From positions 1-64,000 of the forward strand of contig NZ_JAMLIX010000002.1 in the NCBI RefSeq assembly GCF_023953965.1: a DNA stretch of 64,000 nucleotides, given 5' to 3'. The notes below the pieces were generated by a model. The model was not told where the DNA came from. It saw nothing but the letters and a program-made list of their open reading frames with translations, and made no database searches. This DNA is from Bosea sp. (in: a-proteobacteria) (GTDB taxonomy: Bacteria; Pseudomonadota; Alphaproteobacteria; Rhizobiales; Beijerinckiaceae). Both the position numbers and the translations under genes were made by a program. Positions 59,633 through 64,000 of the stretch are shown piece by piece. Within the stretch, counting starts at the first letter, position 1. Every line of letters starts with the position of its first letter.

Positions 59633-60973
59633 ATGCGCTATCTTCCGCTCACCGAGACCGATCGCGAGGACATGCTCGCGCGCATCGGCGTCTCCGATAT
59701 CGATGCGCTGTTCAGCGACGTGCCGGCCGGCAAGCTCCTGAAGGCCCCGCTCGACCTGCCGCGCGCCAAGGGCGAGCTCGAGGTCGAGCGCATCCTCGGG
59801 CGCATGGCGGGGAAGAACATCGCCGCCTCCGCCGTGCCCTTCTTCGTCGGCGCCGGCGCTTACAAGCACCATGTCCCGGCGACGGTGGACCATCTGATCC
59901 AGCGCTCGGAATTCCTGACGAGCTACACGCCCTACCAGCCCGAGATCGCGCAGGGCACGCTGCAATATCTCTTCGAGTTCCAGACCCAGGTCGCGGCGCT
60001 GACCGGCATGGAGGTCGCCAACGCCTCGATGTATGACGGCTCGACCGGCACGGGCGAGGCGGTGCTGATGGCGCACCGCGTCACCCGGCGCCGCAAGGCC
60101 GTGCTCTCCGGCGGGCTGCACCCGCACTACGCCGCGGTGGTCGAAACCCTCTCCGAGATGGCGAACGACGAGGTCGTGGCGCTTGAAGCCGACGTCACGG
60201 GCAGCGAGGACATCCTCTCGCAGATCGACGACAGCGTCTCCTGCGTCGTCGTGCAGTCGCCCGACGTCTTCGGCAATCTGCGCGACCTGAAGCCGATCGC
60301 CGAGAAGGCCCATGCCCATGGCGCGCTGCTGATCGCGGTCTTCACCGAGGTCGTCTCGCTGGGCGCCGTGACGCCGCCGGGCGCGCAGGACGCCGACATC
60401 GTCGTCGGAGAAGGCCAGTCGATCGGCAACGCGCTGAATTTCGGCGGCCCCTATGTCGGCCTCTTCGCCGCCAAGTCGAAATATATCCGCCAGATGCCGG
60501 GAAGGCTCTGCGGCGAGACGGTCGATTCGGCCGGCCAGCGCGGCTTCGTGCTGACGCTCTCGACGCGCGAGCAGCATATCCGCCGCGACAAGGCGACCTC
60601 GAACATCTGCACCAATTCCGGTCTCTGCGTGCTGGCCTTCACCATCCACATGACGCTGCTCGGGCAGGCCGGTCTTACCCGCCTCGCCGAGGTGAACCAC
60701 GCCAACGCCGTGAAGCTCGCCGACCTCATCGCGGGGGTGAAGGGCGTCTCGGTCCTCAACGAGAGCTTCTTCAACGAGTTCACGGTGAAGCTGCCGAAGC
60801 CCGCCGCCGCGGTGGTCGAGGCTTTGGCCGGGAAGGGCGTGCTCGGCGGCGTGCCGGTCTCGCGGCTGATGCCGGATGCCGGGCTCGACGACCTGCTGCT
60901 CGTCGCCGCGACCGAAGTGAATAGCGATGACGACCGGGCGGCCTTCGCCAAGGCGCTTTCGGAGGTGCTGTGA
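59633..60973 (+). CDS. gcvPA: Glycine dehydrogenase (decarboxylating) subunit 1
   Basis: The 446-residue alpha subunit of two-subunit glycine decarboxylase starts at ATG 59633 with AGGAA upstream. It opens MRYLPLTETDREDMLARIGV, and has FFVGAGAYKHHVPATVDHLIQRSEFLTSYTPYQPEI, YDGSTGTGEAVLMAHRV, DIVVGEGQSIGNALNFGGPYVGLF and REQHIRRDKATSNICTNSGL. It lacks the PLP lysine, which sits in the next gene. Its TGA overlaps the gcvPB start region. Confidence 0.96.
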   Translation: MRYLPLTETDREDMLARIGVSDIDALFSDVPAGKLLKAPLDLPRAKGELEVERILGRMAGKNIAASAVPFFVGAGAYKHHVPATVDHLIQRSEFLTSYTPYQPEIAQGTLQYLFEFQTQVAALTGMEVANASMYDGSTGTGEAVLMAHRVTRRRKAVLSGGLHPHYAAVVETLSEMANDEVVALEADVTGSEDILSQIDDSVSCVVVQSPDVFGNLRDLKPIAEKAHAHGALLIAVFTEVVSLGAVTPPGAQDADIVVGEGQSIGNALNFGGPYVGLFAAKSKYIRQMPGRLCGETVDSAGQRGFVLTLSTREQHIRRDKATSNICTNSGLCVLAFTIHMTLLGQAGLTRLAEVNHANAVKLADLIAGVKGVSVLNESFFNEFTVKLPKPAAAVVEALAGKGVLGGVPVSRLMPDAGLDDLLLVAATEVNSDDDRAAFAKALSEVL

Positions 60974-62547
60974 TGCTGAACCGTCAGGGACGTCCCACCC
61001 AGGCCGGCGAGGCGGTTCGTGAGGACCGCGCCACCTTCACCGGCAACAAGGCCCTCCAGCAGATCGAGCCGCTGATCTTCGAGATCGGCCACGACGAGGC
61101 GACCGGGGTCGATATCGACAAGCCCGCCCCGTTCAGGTCGCGGCTGGGCCAGCATGCCCGCCAAGGCGAGATCGGCCTGCCCGGCCTCTCCGAGCCCGAG
61201 GCGATGCGCCACTATGTCCGCCTCAGCCAGAAGAACTACGGCATCGACACCGGGCTGTTCCCGCTCGGCTCCTGCACGATGAAGCACAATGCCCGCCTCA
61301 ACGAGAAGATGGCGCGGCTGCCGGGCTTTGCCGACGTGCACCCGCTCCAGCCGCTCTCGAGCGTGCCCGGCGCGCTCGCGCTGATGCTGGAGCTCGCCCG
61401 CTACCTGATGACGCTGACCGGCATGCCGGCCGTGGCGCTTTCCCCCAAGGCCGGCGCCCATGGCGAGGCCTGCGGCATGATGGCGATCAAGGCGGCGATT
61501 GCGGCCAAGGGGGAGGGCGCCACCCGCAACGTCGTGCTGGTGCCCGAATCGGCGCACGGCACCAATCCGGCGACCGCCGCCTTGATCGGCTTCTCGGTGA
61601 AGGCCGTGCCGGCGAGGCCCGACGGCACCGTCGCGGTCGCGGACGTGAAGGCCCTGCTCGGGCCGGACATCGCCGCGATCATGCTGACCAACCCGAACAC
61701 CTGCGGCATCTTCGAGCCCGAGATCGTCGAGATCGCCGCGGCGATGCACGAGGCCGGCGCCTATTTCTACTGCGACGGCGCCAATTTCAACGCCATCGTC
61801 GGCAAGGCGCGCCCTGGCGACCTCGGCGTCGACGCCATGCACATCAACCTGCACAAGACCTTCTCGACGCCCCATGGCGGCGGCGGTCCGGGCGCCGGCC
61901 CGGTCGTGCTGTCGCAGCGGCTCGCGCCCTTCGCGCCCGTGCCCTTCATCCATGTCGAGGCGGATGGCAGCCCGCGTCTGGTCGAGACGCGCGAGGAGGC
62001 GCCCGCCGGCAACAAGCCCTTCGGCCGCATCACCGCCTTCCACGGCCAGATGGGCATGTATGTCCGCGCGCTCGCCTATATGCTCAGCCACGGCTCGGAC
62101 GGCATGCGCCAGGCGTCGGAGGACGCGGTGCTGAATGCCAACTATATCCGCGCCGGCCTCTCCGACCTGATGTCGCTGCCCTTCCCGGACCACCCCTCGA
62201 TGCACGAGGTGCTGTTCGACGACGACTGGCTCAAGGGCACCGGCGTCTCGACGCTCGATTTCGCCAAGGCGATGATCGACGAGGGCTACCATCCGATGAC
62301 GGTGTATTTCCCGCTCGTCGTCCATGGCGCCATGCTGATCGAGCCGACCGAGTCGGAATCGAAGGCGACGCTCGACCTCTTCATCGCCACGCTGCGCGAC
62401 CTCGCCATGGCCGCCAAGGGCAACGACAAGGAGCGCTTCACCGGCGCCCCGCATCACGCCCCGATCCGCCGTCTCGACGAGACCCGCGCCGCGCGCCAGC
62501 CCGTGCTGAAATGGGAGAAGCCGGCCCCGGCCGAGGCGGCGGAATAA
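60973..62547 (+). CDS. gcvPB: Glycine dehydrogenase (decarboxylating) subunit 2
   Basis: The 524-residue PLP-bearing subunit decarboxylates glycine and passes the aminomethyl group to GcvH. The PLP lysine is in MHINLHKTFSTPHGGGGPGAG. Other blocks are GLFPLGSCTMKHNARLNEKMARLPGF, ESAHGTNPATAAL and DGANFNAIVG. ATG 60973 overlaps the gcvPA stop by a base; a GTG three bases earlier is the alternative. It is the last gene of the operon; a gcvL (dihydrolipoyl dehydrogenase) is not here and is shared with other complexes. Confidence 0.96.
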   Translation: MLNRQGRPTQAGEAVREDRATFTGNKALQQIEPLIFEIGHDEATGVDIDKPAPFRSRLGQHARQGEIGLPGLSEPEAMRHYVRLSQKNYGIDTGLFPLGSCTMKHNARLNEKMARLPGFADVHPLQPLSSVPGALALMLELARYLMTLTGMPAVALSPKAGAHGEACGMMAIKAAIAAKGEGATRNVVLVPESAHGTNPATAALIGFSVKAVPARPDGTVAVADVKALLGPDIAAIMLTNPNTCGIFEPEIVEIAAAMHEAGAYFYCDGANFNAIVGKARPGDLGVDAMHINLHKTFSTPHGGGGPGAGPVVLSQRLAPFAPVPFIHVEADGSPRLVETREEAPAGNKPFGRITAFHGQMGMYVRALAYMLSHGSDGMRQASEDAVLNANYIRAGLSDLMSLPFPDHPSMHEVLFDDDWLKGTGVSTLDFAKAMIDEGYHPMTVYFPLVVHGAMLIEPTESESKATLDLFIATLRDLAMAAKGNDKERFTGAPHHAPIRRLDETRAARQPVLKWEKPAPAEAAE

Positions 62548-62628
62548 CACCGCCGGCGATCTTAAGCCTTCCTTGACCATGTCGGGGAATGATGTCCCGG
62601 TGCCGCTCCGCGCGGCCCGGGGGTTTTG

Positions 62629-63855
62629 ATGTCAGTGCGTTCCTCCATCCTTGCTGCTGCGGCCGCTCTCCTCCTGGCCTCGACGGCGCTCGTGCGTGCG
62701 AACGAGCCGAGCTACGGCCCGAACACCTATGACCGCACGCTCGAGGCGCTGATCGCCCATGAGGACATCGCCAATCGCGGTGGTTGGCCGAAGGTGCCGG
62801 CGGGCGCGACCGCGCTGAAGCCGGATTCGCAAGGGCCGGACGTCACCGCGCTGAAGCAGCGCCTCGTCGCCGGCGGCGATCTCGCGCCCGAGGCGGTGGA
62901 CGGCGATGTCTATGATGCCGCCGTGACCGAGGCGGTGAAGCGCTTCCAGCGCCGCCACGGCCTGTCGGATCTCGGCACGGTCGGGCGGCTCACCCTGAAG
63001 GCGATGAACACGCCGGTCGAGGCACGCCTCAACCAGCTCACCGCCACGCTGGAGCGCCTCAAGGGCAACGGCTTCAACTTCGCCAGCCGCTATGTCGTGG
63101 TGAACATCCCCGGCGCCAGCGTCGAGGCGGTCGAGAACGGCACGGTCCGTGAGCGCCATCTCGCCATCGTCGGCCGGCCGGACCGGCCCTCGCCGGTGAT
63201 CCAGGCCAACATCACCTCGGTCAACCTCAACCCCTACTGGACGGTGCCGATGTCGATCGTGAAGGCCGACATCATCCCGCATATGCGCAAGGATCCAGGC
63301 TTCATCGCCAAGTCGAACATGAAGCTGCTGGGCGCCGAGAACAAGGAGATCGACCCGGCGAGCGTCAACTGGTCCGGCCTGACGAACCCCTATTTCTACG
63401 TCCGGCAGGAGCCGGGGCCGACCAACTCGCTCGGCCAGCTCAAGATCGACATGCCCAACAGCGATGCGGTCTATATGCACGACACGCCGAAGAAGAGCCT
63501 GTTCCGCAACGATGTGCGGTTCAACTCCTCCGGCTGCGCCCGCATCGAGGGCGTGCGCGACCTCGCCGCCTGGCTACTGGAAGGCTCGGAATGGACGCGG
63601 TCAGCGATCGAGGACGAGATCGCCAAGGGCGAGCGCAAGAACATCGCGCTGAAGAAGCCGGTGCCGGTCGCCTGGGTCTATCTCACCGGCTGGCAGGGGG
63701 CGGACGGGCAGGTCCAGTTCCGCGACGACATCTACGGGCTCGACACGCCGCAGGGCATCGTCACCTCGACGATCCAGCCGCGCAAGCCCAAGCCGAAGGC
63801 GGCGGCCCTCCCGCCGGCGCGCCCGGCCGCAGCGCCGGTGACGGCGAGCAACTGA
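62629..63855 (+). CDS. L,D-transpeptidase with peptidoglycan-binding domain
   Basis: The 408-residue periplasmic enzyme has a signal peptide (core ILAAAAALLLASTALVRA). A peptidoglycan-binding domain covers about 65-125 (VTALKQRLVAGGDL, AVKRFQRRHGL). The YkuD catalytic domain covers about 145-345, with HDTPKKSLF (His) and RFNSSGCARIEG (catalytic Cys with the SxGCxR motif). A Pro/Ala-rich basic tail follows. It makes 3-3 cross-links or lipoprotein links. ATG 62629 was preferred over the TTG three bases before it. Confidence 0.94.
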   Translation: MSVRSSILAAAAALLLASTALVRANEPSYGPNTYDRTLEALIAHEDIANRGGWPKVPAGATALKPDSQGPDVTALKQRLVAGGDLAPEAVDGDVYDAAVTEAVKRFQRRHGLSDLGTVGRLTLKAMNTPVEARLNQLTATLERLKGNGFNFASRYVVVNIPGASVEAVENGTVRERHLAIVGRPDRPSPVIQANITSVNLNPYWTVPMSIVKADIIPHMRKDPGFIAKSNMKLLGAENKEIDPASVNWSGLTNPYFYVRQEPGPTNSLGQLKIDMPNSDAVYMHDTPKKSLFRNDVRFNSSGCARIEGVRDLAAWLLEGSEWTRSAIEDEIAKGERKNIALKKPVPVAWVYLTGWQGADGQVQFRDDIYGLDTPQGIVTSTIQPRKPKPKAAALPPARPAAAPVTASN

Positions 63856-63881
63856 TCCGGCTTCGAGCAAGCCCGCCCTTC

Positions 63882-63919
63882 GTCATTCCGGGTTCGCCCT
63901 GCGGGCGCCCCGGAATGAC
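63882..63919. repeat. REP-like palindrome
   Basis: GTCATTCCGGG and CCCCGGAATGAC arms flank GGGTTCGCCCTGCGGGCGCC, which is itself nearly palindromic. The same core occurs at 17115, 40942 and 43287. It lies 27 bp after the L,D-transpeptidase gene. Confidence 0.85.
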
Positions 63920-63932
63920 GAGCTTCGGAAGC

Positions 63933-63962
63933 AAAAACGCCGCGCTCGCAAGAGCGCGGCGT
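63933..63962 (-). terminator. Rho-independent terminator for a minus-strand gene entering from the right
   Basis: An 11-bp perfect stem (63937-63947 with 63952-63962, loop GCAA) has five A residues on its left (63933-63937), which read as T on the minus strand. A gene transcribed leftward is therefore expected just beyond the window; the last bases (63989-64000) could be its final codons before a TGA, but four codons are too few to call. The stem could also help end the L,D-transpeptidase transcript. Confidence 0.75.
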
Positions 63963-64000
63963 CGAACCTTGCGGCGATCGGCTAAGCCTCAGTTGAGCTT

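Noticed and set aside
1..64000. CRISPR arrays, tRNA genes, prophage or insertion sequences
   Set aside because: I read all gaps and found no regularly spaced repeats, cloverleaf-like sequences, integrase or transposase frames.

Overview
The window is one stretch of chromosome from a GC-rich alphaproteobacterium, almost certainly of the order Hyphomicrobiales (Rhizobiales) and plausibly Bosea or a near relative. This placement is inference. It rests on a gene set typical of that order: DUF2093 beside lpxK, DUF4170, DUF6101, DUF1127, an invasion-associated-locus-B protein, glycine dehydrogenase split into gcvPA and gcvPB, a ctaC-D-B-(small)-G-E / DUF983 / surf1 / thrC cluster, a plant-type gshA, and a MutL that carries an endonuclease motif. 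The region is dense core genome. I see no tRNA, rRNA, CRISPR array, prophage, insertion sequence or transposase.

Layout. 0-5.6 kb: end of a TPR protein, a membrane-anchored degenerate EAL protein, a HAD hydrolase, a CheY-like receiver and ribF. 5.7-16.4 kb: the conserved run ileS-lspA-DUF3035/BamF-like-M16-M16, then pgi, mutL and a cysteine-cluster protein. 16.4-20.3 kb: a small accessory pocket (repeat, DUF2019 gene, a gene remnant, a REP-like element), then rsmD, an RluB-type pseudouridine synthase and tadA. 20.3-26 kb: patatin, a haloacetate-dehalogenase-like hydrolase, purD, xseA and a dienelactone-hydrolase-like protein. 26-30.4 kb: a minus-strand envelope operon (cysQ-like, DUF4170, DUF374 acyltransferase, waaA, lpxK). 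30.7-38 kb: DUF6101, ubiA, a secreted protein, rsmE, gshA, a 59-residue Flp pilin, a LysR regulator, DUF1127 and DUF937 proteins. 37.9-43.3 kb: ispH, thrB, rnhA (with a duplicated 5' end), a GNAT enzyme, a peroxiredoxin, a DsbD-like protein and a YqgE protein. 43.4-56.2 kb: a long minus-strand block holding the aa3 oxidase genes, surf1, thrC, an M16 peptidase, a GNAT enzyme and a GGDEF/EAL protein, with many 4-base stop/start overlaps. 56.5-63.9 kb: an IalB protein with a coupled lipoprotein, then a glycine riboswitch and gcvT-gcvH-gcvPA-gcvPB, then an L,D-transpeptidase.

Functional themes: respiratory oxidase assembly (CtaB and SURF1 for heme, CtaG for copper), glycine catabolism under riboswitch control, lipid A core synthesis, threonine synthesis (thrB and thrC at separate loci), RNA modification (rsmD, rsmE, RluB type, tadA) and c-di-GMP signalling with partly degenerate domains.

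The least ordinary features are structural: a 57-bp exact duplication of the start of rnhA whose truncated first copy ends in an ATGA overlap with the real gene; a promoterless gene remnant translationally coupled to the DUF2019 gene; a lone Flp pilin gene; and three families of short palindromic interspersed repeats. No clearly new multi-gene system is visible.
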